DNA of 64,000 bases. Source: CAZJRB01 sp964547995 (lineage in GTDB: Bacteria > Planctomycetota > Planctomycetia > Pirellulales > Thermoguttaceae). Shown here one piece after another: positions 25,437-33,587 of this stretch. The position numbers and the translations under genes are program-made. Below the pieces are notes generated by a model, which saw nothing but the letters and a program-made list of their open reading frames with translations, was not told the DNA's origin and did not search any database. How positions within the stretch are numbered: the stretch's first letter is position 1; every line of letters begins with the position of its first letter. The stretch spans positions 1 through 64,000 of the forward strand of contig CAZJRB010000017.1 of NCBI GenBank assembly GCA_964547995.1. The letters run 5' to 3'.

Positions 25437-25581
25437 TAATAGGTTTCTGTTGCGGAAAGTTGGGTGCCATGCCCACGCTTTGCGTGGGCATGTCGTGAAT
25501 CCCGCAAGAAACCGCTACATGCCCACGCGAGCGTGGGCATGGCACCCGAAAATCCGGCTTTCTGCAACAGTTACTAATAGG
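25437..25581. repeat. REPIN-like element, GGGTGCCATGCCCACGC type, copy 1
   Basis: The core at 25462-25547 consists of two hairpins, GGGTGCCATGCCCACGC-TTT-GCGTGGGCATG on the left and the inverse arrangement on the right. Outside it lie 13 bp inverted ends (CTGTTGCGGAAAG and CTTTCTGCAACAG, one mismatch), and a 7 bp TAATAGG sequence occurs on both sides (25437-25443, 25575-25581). The rest of the interval 25422-25733 is gene-free and includes a tandem 11-mer (ACAGTCTATGG twice, from 25601). Confidence 0.85.
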
Positions 25582-25733
25582 GATTGCGGCAACCGAAAAT
25601 ACAGTCTATGGACAGTCTATGGACGGTTTGCCTCTGTGTCAAACAGCCATCTCCCGAGGTGTTTTGTAGCCGCCCGGAGCCGTAACAGATAACACCCGAC
25701 GCCCGGGTTGCAGGATGGGATGGCCGAGCCCGT

Positions 25734-27266
25734 TTACCGCCCGCAGAACGATTCCGGCGGGACTTCGACGAGATTCAGCGGCGCTTCGTACGGCGAGTAG
25801 AAGGACCGGTCGACCAACACGGGCAGATCGTCGCCGAAGAGACCGCCAAACACCACGCGGAAGCTGTTCACGGGAGTGATGGTGGGGTAGAGACGCTCCC
25901 GAACCCGCGGTGGACAGCGGTATGCGCTGAAGATCGATAGCCGCTCGAAGATCTGGTCCTTATCGGGATGCGCAGGCATCCCCAGCATGTCGCTGCCGTG
26001 GTCCGCCTGCAACAGAATCACCGCGTCCGGCCCGCTGGTCCGGTCGATGGCGTCGATCAGCTCGATCACTCTCCCGTTGAGGTACCGCAACTGCTCGACG
26101 TAGTCGCCCGGCCCGGCTTCCTCCTTGGAGATGGGCTCGGGAAGCGGGCCGTGCCGGTTGTACAGATAGGGCCAGTGCGGACAACGAAGGTGGGCAAAGG
26201 TGTAGAGAGGGGATGAACGAGACTTTGACCGGGCGATGTTTCGCAGTTGGTAGTCGTTGATCTCGACCGAATCCTGCAGGTACTCGCCCCAACGAAGCGT
26301 CTTCTCCGCCAGCCCCAACACGGTGGTAGCCAGGAACGCCCGCAAATAGGTCCGCCCGGCGCCGAAGGGAGACAACTCCTCGTCCGCCGACCGATCGGCC
26401 GGAAAGGACTCCGAGCCGACGTAGCGATACCGGTATCCCATCTGCCGCAGTCGCTCAACGACGCGGCTCCGCCTTCGCAGACACCGGATCCGGCGATAAT
26501 ACGACTCCCAAGTGGCGCCCGGCGAGGCGGGCGGCAGGTAGTTCATGCTCAACGAAGAGGAAAGCGACAGCCGCGTTTGGGCGTAGTTCGACCGGGCCCC
26601 CGTTGCGATGTAGAATCCGCGCCTGCGAAGGGCTTCGAGGAATGGCCGGTTGTCGAATCCGAACAGTTCCCTCAGCACGTCTTCGCGGGCATAGCCGTCG
26701 AGAATGATGTAGTAGATGTCCGGCCGCGGCACGGAGCGATCGCCGGCGGCCAGCGCGACGGTCGGCTCGCGCTGCCGAGGCGATTCATCGAGCCGTGCCG
26801 AGAGAGGGCAAGTGACGGCCCCCGCGCAGATCAGTTGCCCCGCCGCCAGGAAGTAGCTCGTGTTTCGCATCCAGTGCGACACCGGTTCCGCGAGATTCCT
26901 TCTGCAAATCAGGACGAGACCACACGCTGCGGCGGCGAACGCCGCCGCCCAAAGCGGCGCGAAGTAGCGGTGCATCCTCACCCAGCACCGCAAAAGCTCG
27001 AAGCCGTGGCCGTAGCCGAACCACCCGACCACCAGGAGCGCCAGCCAAAGCGATCGACCGCAGGCGTCGCGCATCACCCGCCGCAAGAGAGCGTCGCCGG
27101 CGGCCACCAACATGAGCGTCAGGGCAAACGTGAGCCCCACGTCCGCCATGGTCGGTTCCTCCGAGAGATTGCCGAGCCACATACCCAACGGGAAGCTGGC
27201 GGCGATCACGTAGGGATAGACACGAATACCCCAGCCATAACGCGTGACGGGAGTCGCCTCTTGCAT
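25734..27266 (-). CDS. Membrane-anchored sulfatase-fold (alkaline phosphatase superfamily) enzyme
   Basis: 510 residues from MQEATPVTRYG at 27266, 10 nt after the stop of the upstream gene. The Shine-Dalgarno GTGAGGG overlaps that stop. The N-terminal 170 residues hold four or five membrane helices (VYPYVIAASFPLGMWLG, DVGLTFALTLMLVAAGDALL, LWLALLVVGWFGYGHGF, AAAFAAAACGLVLI). The external domain begins DIYYIILDGYAREDVL, a metal-binding Asp motif. It continues with SNYAQTRLSLSSSL, where a Thr/Ser nucleophile is expected, and VILLQADHGSD, which supplies further metal ligands. This is the layout of phosphoglycerol or phosphoethanolamine transferases and related envelope-modifying enzymes. The substrate is unknown; the neighbours suggest polysaccharide decoration. 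Confidence 0.78.
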   Translation of the reverse strand: MQEATPVTRYGWGIRVYPYVIAASFPLGMWLGNLSEEPTMADVGLTFALTLMLVAAGDALLRRVMRDACGRSLWLALLVVGWFGYGHGFELLRCWVRMHRYFAPLWAAAFAAAACGLVLICRRNLAEPVSHWMRNTSYFLAAGQLICAGAVTCPLSARLDESPRQREPTVALAAGDRSVPRPDIYYIILDGYAREDVLRELFGFDNRPFLEALRRRGFYIATGARSNYAQTRLSLSSSLSMNYLPPASPGATWESYYRRIRCLRRRSRVVERLRQMGYRYRYVGSESFPADRSADEELSPFGAGRTYLRAFLATTVLGLAEKTLRWGEYLQDSVEINDYQLRNIARSKSRSSPLYTFAHLRCPHWPYLYNRHGPLPEPISKEEAGPGDYVEQLRYLNGRVIELIDAIDRTSGPDAVILLQADHGSDMLGMPAHPDKDQIFERLSIFSAYRCPPRVRERLYPTITPVNSFRVVFGGLFGDDLPVLVDRSFYSPYEAPLNLVEVPPESFCGR

Positions 27267-27276
27267 CTGTGGACCC

Positions 27277-28713
27277 TCACCGTTTGCGAAAGACCAGGAG
27301 GGTTCGCGGGGAGCGGGGAACGTCCGCCTCGCGGAGCAAGTCAAACCGTTCTCCAAAGGTCCGGCGGAGCATGGACAACGATAGTTCCTCAAACCGATCG
27401 ACTCGTCCTGCCAGCAGCCGGCGAAACATCGGATCGCCCGGCGGAACGTACTCCATCACGACGTCCCGCTCCGTCAGATCGAAAAGCTGGTCGCGAATCG
27501 CCGCGAGCGGCAGATTGCCCTCGGCAATCAGATGATGGACGAGCGCCAACGCCAACACGCAATCGCTGCGCACGCGTTCGAAGAAACCCAAGTGTTCCCG
27601 ACCGCGAAAGCCCAGCCCGGGACTCGGGTTTGTCAAGTCAACGACCATGGGGGAAATCGGGGTCGGCTTCGCGCGGAGACGGCGGTACAACAACTCGACG
27701 GCATCGTGGTCCTTATCCGCGGCGACCACCCGGGCGCCACATTCCGCGGCCAGGAAGCTGTAGTCCCCCGTGTTGCAGCCGAGGTCCAAAACGCACCGTG
27801 GCCGACTGGCCGTCAAGAACTCGCGGACGAGCTTTTTTTTGGCCTGTTCTGCAACCCGGTCGTAGTGGCATGCAGACGTGTAACTCGCCCAGATACCCGC
27901 CGGCCGGTAGCCCGCAGCCAACCGGCGGAGTTTCGACTTCAGGCGGCGGAGATTCCACTGTTGCGGCCGGCTGTCGAGTTGGCGCGCTCCCACCCGCGGC
28001 GGGGCGGTCTCCGGGGTGCCCCGGCGGTGTGCGAACCCCGCCAATAACCAAGGCAAGGTGACATCCAAGAGCCAACTCGGACGCCAACGACCGAGCCGCC
28101 CGCCGGCGCGGACCACCGCTTCAGGCGGACGTCCGCCGGGGGTCGCAAGAAAATACGACCGAGGATCCCAACCCCGATGGCGGCACAACAGCATGGGAAA
28201 GGTAAACATGCGGTGAAACTGCCCCAGGGCGTACCAAATGTCGCTGCGGCGGGGCCGTTCGATAGAAGCCAGGTCGATGAACGTCGGTCGGCCGTCGACG
28301 AACTGTACGTTGTAGGCGCTGGCATCCTTCAGCGAGCAGTCGGCCTCGAGCAAGCGGAGTTGCAGTTCGAGAGTATGGACCGCCGCGTCGGCGAGCATCG
28401 ACACGGACCATTCGTAAGGATACGTGATCGGCTCGATAGGCCGGTGTCCCAGGAAATAAGTATATCCCGGGTTCTCGGCCGCCAACCGGGCTCGAGCGTC
28501 GGGTTTCTCGATGAACCACGTTGGCACGATCGAGCCTTCGGCCATGAGGCGATCGAGGACACCCCTTCCCGACAGGTCGCCAAGGACTTCGTGACACCGC
28601 CGGTCGATGGCACGATACACCCGTTCGTCATGCCGGAAGACGTACCCCGACGGATCGCGAAACGAGCCGGCCACGCGGCGGTTGGCGGCGGACGGCGGGC
28701 GGACCGCAATCAT
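27277..28713 (-). CDS. SAM-dependent methyltransferase with kinase-like N-terminal segment
   Basis: 478 residues from MIAVRPPSAAN at 28713, whose ATG overlaps the stop of the small upstream gene as ATGA. The C-terminal part has a class I methyltransferase core: CVLDLGCNTGDYSFLAAECGARVVAADKDHDAVELL, VVDLTNPSPGLG and CVLALALVHHLIAEGNLPL. The N-terminal part contains LLEADCSLKDASAYNVQFVDGRPTFIDLASIE, which resembles the catalytic and metal-binding loops of kinase-fold proteins. This two-part arrangement is known in exopolysaccharide and surface-glycan clusters. The target is unknown. It is the middle gene of a three-gene unit. Confidence 0.8.
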   Translation of the reverse strand: MIAVRPPSAANRRVAGSFRDPSGYVFRHDERVYRAIDRRCHEVLGDLSGRGVLDRLMAEGSIVPTWFIEKPDARARLAAENPGYTYFLGHRPIEPITYPYEWSVSMLADAAVHTLELQLRLLEADCSLKDASAYNVQFVDGRPTFIDLASIERPRRSDIWYALGQFHRMFTFPMLLCRHRGWDPRSYFLATPGGRPPEAVVRAGGRLGRWRPSWLLDVTLPWLLAGFAHRRGTPETAPPRVGARQLDSRPQQWNLRRLKSKLRRLAAGYRPAGIWASYTSACHYDRVAEQAKKKLVREFLTASRPRCVLDLGCNTGDYSFLAAECGARVVAADKDHDAVELLYRRLRAKPTPISPMVVDLTNPSPGLGFRGREHLGFFERVRSDCVLALALVHHLIAEGNLPLAAIRDQLFDLTERDVVMEYVPPGDPMFRRLLAGRVDRFEELSLSMLRRTFGERFDLLREADVPRSPRTLLVFRKR

Positions 28714-28886
28714 TGCGTCACAGCTCCCTCCGGCGTCTTCTTCTCGGCTGCGACACGCCGGCGGGCGCCGGCGAAACACCTTCGCAATCGGTTGCCCACC
28801 CAGAACACGCTTCCCAACGCCGCGGCCAGGACCGCCTGTAATAGCAACGTGCCGGAACCGGGATCGATATAAGCCAGATACGGCAT
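28710..28886 (-). CDS. 58-residue membrane peptide of the 'YIDPGSGTLLLQ' type
   Basis: The ATG at 28886 is preceded by a strong Shine-Dalgarno (AGGAGGTGA). The product starts MPYLAYIDPGSGTLLLQAVL, continues with a membrane helix to about residue 31 (AAALGSVFWV), then a basic tail (RLRRCFAGARRRVAAEKK). Small proteins opening with YIDPGtGsllLQ are a recurring companion of exopolysaccharide and sulfatase-like genes in many bacteria. The stop overlaps the next start (ATGA), so it is coupled to the methyltransferase. No function is known; a membrane-adaptor role for the two following enzymes is inference. Confidence 0.8.
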   Translation of the reverse strand: MPYLAYIDPGSGTLLLQAVLAAALGSVFWVGNRLRRCFAGARRRVAAEKKTPEGAVTQ

Positions 28887-29326
28887 CGCATCACCTCCTC
28901 GCCCATGAGGGCCAAACGCAATTTGTCAGCTTGCACAGACTGTTCACCCCGTCATTGGCACACGTTTGCAGCACAGCCAAAGCGGTCGGAGACATATACA
29001 CAAGCGGCGCTCAAGAGAAAAGGCCAATCGTCGCCCGGCCCCGCATCCGAGGGGCCTCCCCGGGCCGGAACAGAGATTTCTCGCGAGATGGGAAAAGAAC
29101 GGAAATTGGAACTTGGGAAATTGCAGGATTGCGGGCGATCTGGAGAAGCTGGGACGCCCGGTCAAGAGCCGAGGGCATCTTTCCGATCATCACGGCGAGT
29201 GCCGTGCCCGCGTCACGCAAGGCGCCGGCATCGCGCGCCGGGCATGTCCATTCGCGGGTTCATGGCAGCCTTGGCTGCGGCGCTTATACATGTCGTCCAT
29301 CACCCGGCGGAGGCCCTCGACAATGC
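28887..29326. other. Gene-free interval
   Basis: About 440 bp between the divergent-looking ends of two minus-strand units. I find no ORF with family features and no clear promoter. It would be the 5' leader and promoter region of the 58-residue membrane-peptide cassette. Confidence 0.5.
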
Positions 29327-30418
29327 CTAAACCGAAAGACCGTACACGGCCAGGATATTCTCGATGGGCGTGTCGGGCGTGATTTCATGAGACGGCCCGA
29401 GAATAATACCCCCGCCGTGTCCGAAGAGTTCTTCCGCCTCGCGAACGGCGTCTCGAACGTCGGAGACGGTTCCGTAGGGCAGGAGTCTCTGTACGTCAAT
29501 GCCACCGTGCCAGCAGATGTTGTTCCCGTACCGTTGCTTGAGCGTTCGGAGATCCATTTCCCGCGCCGACGTCTGGACGGGATCCAGGATATCCACGCCG
29601 ATGTCGATCAGGGTCGGTATGATCGGATGAAAGCTCCCACAACAATGATACAATATCTTCAGCCCGGCTTTCTTCGCATCGGCATACAACGTTTCGTACC
29701 ACTTTTTGAGATAGCGGTTCCACTGGGCCGGGCTCATCATCATGCCGTTTTGCATTGCGATATCGTCCCAGAGCACATAGTGATCCACGCAATCGCCGGC
29801 TTGCTCGAGCGACTTCCGGTTGAGTTCGACGGCGAATTCGGCCACCTTGCTGATGATTGCTTCGGCGAGGACCGGTTCGGCCGCCATATCCATCAGCAGC
29901 CTGTCCATGCCGCGAAGCCTGGCGGCAATCATGAAGATATGGTTCAACTTGCCCACGCTGTACATGGCGCGCTGCCGGATGTTTTCGTCGACGACCATAC
30001 CCGAGAAATCGAAGTCCTCGATTCGGGGTGAGGGGTACTGCTCGATCTGCCGGACGGACGAAAACGCGGCCATGGGATGGTTCGTCCAATCGACGTACGT
30101 GTGGGTTGCTGCGGATACCTGTTCGGGGATCAGCCCCCAAACGTGGTCGAGGTGCGACGTGCCGTGCGCATCGTTCAGCGGCCCGGTGTATTTCGGCGTT
30201 ACCCTGGTGTACTTGCCCAGGGACGACCCGCCCGAAAACAGGTCGGCCCCGAGCCGCTCGAGCAGCTCGAGCCCATGTTCGCCGGCCGGGCCCAGATGGA
30301 AATGCCCGCACAGCTTCGCATCCGTTTCCGGCAGACCGCGGTACATGACGGGGATGCGGTCCGTTTCGGCATGGTTGATTGCCGCAAGCACTCTCTCCTT
30401 GGCCTTCTGAGAAGACAT
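29327..30418 (-). CDS. Uroporphyrinogen decarboxylase-like (URO-D superfamily) protein
   Basis: 363 residues from MSSQKAKERVLAAINHAETDRIPV, the usual opening of URO-D superfamily proteins. An in-frame extension to 30547 runs through a repeat element and is rejected. Later motifs are YVLWDDIAMQNGMMMSPAQW, KILYHCCGSFHPIIPTLIDIGVDILDPVQTSA, ICWHGGIDVQRLLPYGT and GGGIILGPSHEITPDTPIENILA. This pattern (H-C-CG, dvlnPvQ, gGid.q) is that of cobamide-dependent methyltransferase or URO-D-like proteins frequent in Planctomycetes, not of HemE itself. The substrate is unknown. The promoter region upstream carries inserted repeats. Confidence 0.82.
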   Translation of the reverse strand: MSSQKAKERVLAAINHAETDRIPVMYRGLPETDAKLCGHFHLGPAGEHGLELLERLGADLFSGGSSLGKYTRVTPKYTGPLNDAHGTSHLDHVWGLIPEQVSAATHTYVDWTNHPMAAFSSVRQIEQYPSPRIEDFDFSGMVVDENIRQRAMYSVGKLNHIFMIAARLRGMDRLLMDMAAEPVLAEAIISKVAEFAVELNRKSLEQAGDCVDHYVLWDDIAMQNGMMMSPAQWNRYLKKWYETLYADAKKAGLKILYHCCGSFHPIIPTLIDIGVDILDPVQTSAREMDLRTLKQRYGNNICWHGGIDVQRLLPYGTVSDVRDAVREAEELFGHGGGIILGPSHEITPDTPIENILAVYGLSV

Positions 30419-30427
30419 CACTCGGCT

Positions 30428-30578
30428 GCCTCTTCGGTTTCTTCTCCCTAGTACCGTACGACAATTAAAACTGTGGGTGCCATGCCCACGCTTGCCGTGG
30501 GCATGTTTGCGGAGGTTGCCCAACATGCCCACGGCGAGCGTGGGCATGGCACCCGCCTCTTCGGTTTCTTCTCCCTAG
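30428..30578. repeat. 24 bp direct repeats flanking REPIN-like copy 2
   Basis: The same 24 bp sequence (GCCTCTTCGGTTTCTTCTCC plus CTAG) is at 30428-30451 and 30555-30578. Between them, at 30475-30554, is a second copy of the GGGTGCCATGCCCACGC double-hairpin element. The arrangement indicates insertion or duplication at this spot, 10 bp upstream of the URO-D-like start codon. Confidence 0.88.
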
Positions 30579-30656
30579 GCTTTGTCTCAAAATCCGTACG
30601 ACGGGCTTCCAAGCCCGTCATACAACCCGTTCGGACACGTTTTGAGACAAAGCCTA
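30575..30656. repeat. 82 bp MITE-like element with CTAG ends
   Basis: Perfect 18 bp inverted ends: CTAGGCTTTGTCTCAAAA on the left and its exact complement on the right. An internal perfect hairpin reads ACGGGCTT-CC-AAGCCCGT. The outer CTAG on both sides would be the 4 bp target duplication of an IS5-like element. No transposase is present. Confidence 0.85.
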
Positions 30657-30679
30657 GCCGGTCCCAGCCCCCCGGCCGT

Positions 30680-33490
30680 TCACTTCACCGGGAGCAATTG
30701 CAGGGCGTCGATGACCACGTAGCCGTCGGTGCCGCCGGTCGTGACTTCAATGACCGACTTTTCGTCCAAGTCGAACGTGCCGAGCGGAAAGAGCAGCCCG
30801 TCGACCGGTGCTTTCCGCCGCTGGTCGATTTGCACGGTCTTCGCACCGCCGGCGTGGCGGACGGTGACCGGGGTGTTGCTTGCACGATTCTGCAAGGCCG
30901 AGTAAGCCAGCCGGATTTCGTACTTGCCCGGCTTCGACAACTTCGGGTGGAACCGGATTGCCTTGCTGCCCTTCGCCGTATTATCGTCGGTGAGGTAACC
31001 GTTGCCGATGTACGGCCCGGTGTGCGTGGACGGTGTCCACGCGCCGACGAGTTCCGCTTGCTTCGCGTCGATGACCACGCCCGGGAGTTTCTTCGGGTCC
31101 AATCCGGGCTTCGGCGGCGCCCCGCGGCGAGGTGATGGTTTCTGCGCGGGTGGAATCTCTGTCCACCAAGGCATCCCAGGGCCCGTGTCGGGCAACCGGA
31201 CGTTCTCGAATGCCCGTCGGGCAATGTCGACCACCCGCTGCGGTTCGTTGTAGACGCGGATTTCATTGACGGCTTGCGGCCCGGAAAGAACCACGCGGAG
31301 CCGGGTTGTCGTAACCGGATCGAACCCGAGGACGTTGCGGCGGAGCCGGGCGTCGGGTACCTCGGCGATCGGCTTCCACTCGTTATCAAGCCGGGCTTCA
31401 ACCACGGCCGGGCACTTGCCGAGTTGCGTGAGGTGGACCACGTTGAAGGTCTGCGACTTGTCCCACTCCAGGCAAACCCAGTGCGGGGGCGCGGCCCCGG
31501 GCTTCGGGCGCCACGCATTCGATTTGTCTTTCTCGGGGCGCGTCAGGCCGTTGGTAACGTTTGCAGCCGGTTCCTTGTCGTTTTCGCTGGAAGCGGAAAC
31601 CTTCGCCTTGCGGGCAAGGTCGCGTGGATCGCGGTTCGGCAACGAGACCAGGTAGGCCCCTTCCTTCAGCAACCGTTGTTGGAGTTCTTCGAGATGGCTT
31701 TTGTAGACACCACGGGGGCTGGTTGTTTTCTCGACACACAATCCGCCGGCTGTGCCTGCTGCGTGGCCGATCACCGCACAGGTGAGCATCACGCGGGTGG
31801 TTCCCAGGGCGACGTGGCTGACCGAGATATTCCGCCCCGCCATCAGGAGGTTATTGATGTTCTTCGAATAGATGGTGCGATACGGAACCGAGTGCAGGCG
31901 TCCTTTGTAGGGATGGCCCGAGGGAGGTCCTTTGTGGAAGAAGCCGCCGGGGTGATGATCGTCGAGCCCCCACGCACCGTATGCGATGCGGTCGGCAAAA
32001 AGTTTCTGGCCGGTGACGTCCTGCTCGATCATCACGTAGTCGCCGATCAGGCGGTTGCTTTCGCGTTTTCCGGCGATATAGCCGACCCACGCCAGCTCGT
32101 AGTTGGCGGCCGCTTGCTTCTGCGCGGGGCAGCGGTTCTTGGTGTGGTCCCACATGCCGTAGATGATCCGGAGCAGGTCGTCGCGGATTTCCTCGGCGTC
32201 GTGGTAGGTATCGCGCATGCCGCCGAATTCGATCCTCCATTGCCAGTCGAGACCGCTGCGGAGCGACGGATGGCGGGCCTGGCGGAAGTCGCTGCACTTG
32301 GGGAAGTGGAAGGCCCAGGGCGGCGTGGCAAACGGTTTCGGCGAATCGGTCGCCCGGGGTACGTACTTCAGCGAGTTGCCCATCGTGTAGCGGTTGCCCT
32401 TTTCGGGTGCGATCGGCTCTTCGTACACGTCCTTGGCTTCGCGGCCGTGGCGATGCTCGGCCCCGGCCCAAACGCCGATCATCCCGTCGCCCGTGCAGTC
32501 GATGAATATCTTGCCGGGAAATCGCATCCGCCGGCCCGATTTCGTATCAACTGCCAACACGGCCGCGATTTCCCGTTTAGCGATTTCCCGTTTAGCCGCC
32601 GTCGGAACGACGGCGCGGCTGTTCGCCCCGTCTTTCATCTCGACGCCGGTCGCGTGGGTGCAGAGGTGCAGATCGAGATTCGGCTCCAGCTCGACGAACC
32701 TTTTCAGTCGCCCGGAATAGACCCAGGTTTCGGCCGCCCGCTGGTTGCCGGGCGTGCGGACCTCCTCGATGAGCCCGCTTTCGCGGATTTTCCCGCCGCC
32801 GCCGACGGGCGGGACGAGGATCTCGACGCTGCCGTTGCCGCCCAGCACCGGCCGGTTCTGGATCAGCGCGGTGCTGGCGCCGTTTCGGGCGGCCGCCACC
32901 GCGGCCATACACCCGGCCAACCCGCCGCCGACCACAACGACGTCGTGGTCGGGCATATCCTTGATCTGCCGGCTGATGCCGCCATGCTTCTCGCGGAGCA
33001 GGGCGATGGCGTCCTTCTCGACCGGCGGCGTGAAATCGAGGTCGTCGGTCAGCATGATCGCATCGCAACGGCCGTAGTAGCCGGAAAGATCGTGCAGCCG
33101 GATCTCGACCTTGCCGGAAAGCGGATGCACACCGCCGTCTTCCCATTGCCAGCCGGTCTTGCCGTTTTGACCGAAGGCGGGTTCGATCGTCTTTCCGTTG
33201 ACAACGATCTGGAACCGCCCTGGGTGATGTTCCGGCACCCAGTCCCTGGTTCGTGCCCAGAGACGATACCTTCCGGCCGCCGGCAAGGTGACGGCCGTCA
33301 CGGCGTCCTCGACCGGCTTGCCAAGCCCGTTGGCCAACAGGTAGGGTGAGCCCATCTGGTCGATGAATTGCGTGTCGAGTGCCCAGCCCCCGCGGTCGTC
33401 GAAGCGTTCGGTTTCAAGCCAGATCACCTCGTCCGCGGCGGCAGCAGGGCCGATCAGGAGTATCGCAGCGAGAATCGTCGAGATGCGCAT
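30680..33490 (-). CDS. Secreted FAD-dependent oxidoreductase with carbohydrate-binding-like modules
   Basis: 936 residues. The signal peptide is MRISTILAAILLIGPAAAAD. Residues of about 22-155 form a beta-sandwich of the golvesin/xanthan-lyase CBD kind (VTLPAAGRYRLWARTRDWVPEHHPGRFQIVVNGK). From about residue 184 there is an FAD_oxidored domain with the dinucleotide loop VVVVGGGLAGCMAAVAAARNG, QNRPVLGGNGS and a later FIDCTGDGMIGVWAGAEH. The C-terminus has a discoidin-like segment and a second sandwich (PGKYEIRLAYSALQNRASNTPVTV). This architecture is common in Planctomycetes and thought to act on extracellular polysaccharides. The substrate is unknown. Confidence 0.85.
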   Translation of the reverse strand: MRISTILAAILLIGPAAAADEVIWLETERFDDRGGWALDTQFIDQMGSPYLLANGLGKPVEDAVTAVTLPAAGRYRLWARTRDWVPEHHPGRFQIVVNGKTIEPAFGQNGKTGWQWEDGGVHPLSGKVEIRLHDLSGYYGRCDAIMLTDDLDFTPPVEKDAIALLREKHGGISRQIKDMPDHDVVVVGGGLAGCMAAVAAARNGASTALIQNRPVLGGNGSVEILVPPVGGGGKIRESGLIEEVRTPGNQRAAETWVYSGRLKRFVELEPNLDLHLCTHATGVEMKDGANSRAVVPTAAKREIAKREIAAVLAVDTKSGRRMRFPGKIFIDCTGDGMIGVWAGAEHRHGREAKDVYEEPIAPEKGNRYTMGNSLKYVPRATDSPKPFATPPWAFHFPKCSDFRQARHPSLRSGLDWQWRIEFGGMRDTYHDAEEIRDDLLRIIYGMWDHTKNRCPAQKQAAANYELAWVGYIAGKRESNRLIGDYVMIEQDVTGQKLFADRIAYGAWGLDDHHPGGFFHKGPPSGHPYKGRLHSVPYRTIYSKNINNLLMAGRNISVSHVALGTTRVMLTCAVIGHAAGTAGGLCVEKTTSPRGVYKSHLEELQQRLLKEGAYLVSLPNRDPRDLARKAKVSASSENDKEPAANVTNGLTRPEKDKSNAWRPKPGAAPPHWVCLEWDKSQTFNVVHLTQLGKCPAVVEARLDNEWKPIAEVPDARLRRNVLGFDPVTTTRLRVVLSGPQAVNEIRVYNEPQRVVDIARRAFENVRLPDTGPGMPWWTEIPPAQKPSPRRGAPPKPGLDPKKLPGVVIDAKQAELVGAWTPSTHTGPYIGNGYLTDDNTAKGSKAIRFHPKLSKPGKYEIRLAYSALQNRASNTPVTVRHAGGAKTVQIDQRRKAPVDGLLFPLGTFDLDEKSVIEVTTGGTDGYVVIDALQLLPVK

Positions 33491-33587
33491 AGGGTTGCTC
33501 CACGTGAACGAGTGATTGGTTGTCCGGCATCATTTTACTGCTTGCGGCGCCAAGTGCAAGTTGCCCACAAGCATCGCCGGAGCCGGC

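Noticed and set aside
26247..28061. A 604-codon plus-strand frame
   Set aside because: Antisense to two coupled genes with clear methyltransferase and sulfatase-fold motifs.
30418..30547. N-terminal extension of the URO-D-like protein into the repeat
   Set aside because: The extra 43 codons are the translated hairpin element and the family start is at MSSQKAKERVLAAI.
31274..33349. A 691-codon plus-strand frame
   Set aside because: Antisense to the secreted FAD oxidoreductase; no family similarity and no ribosome site.
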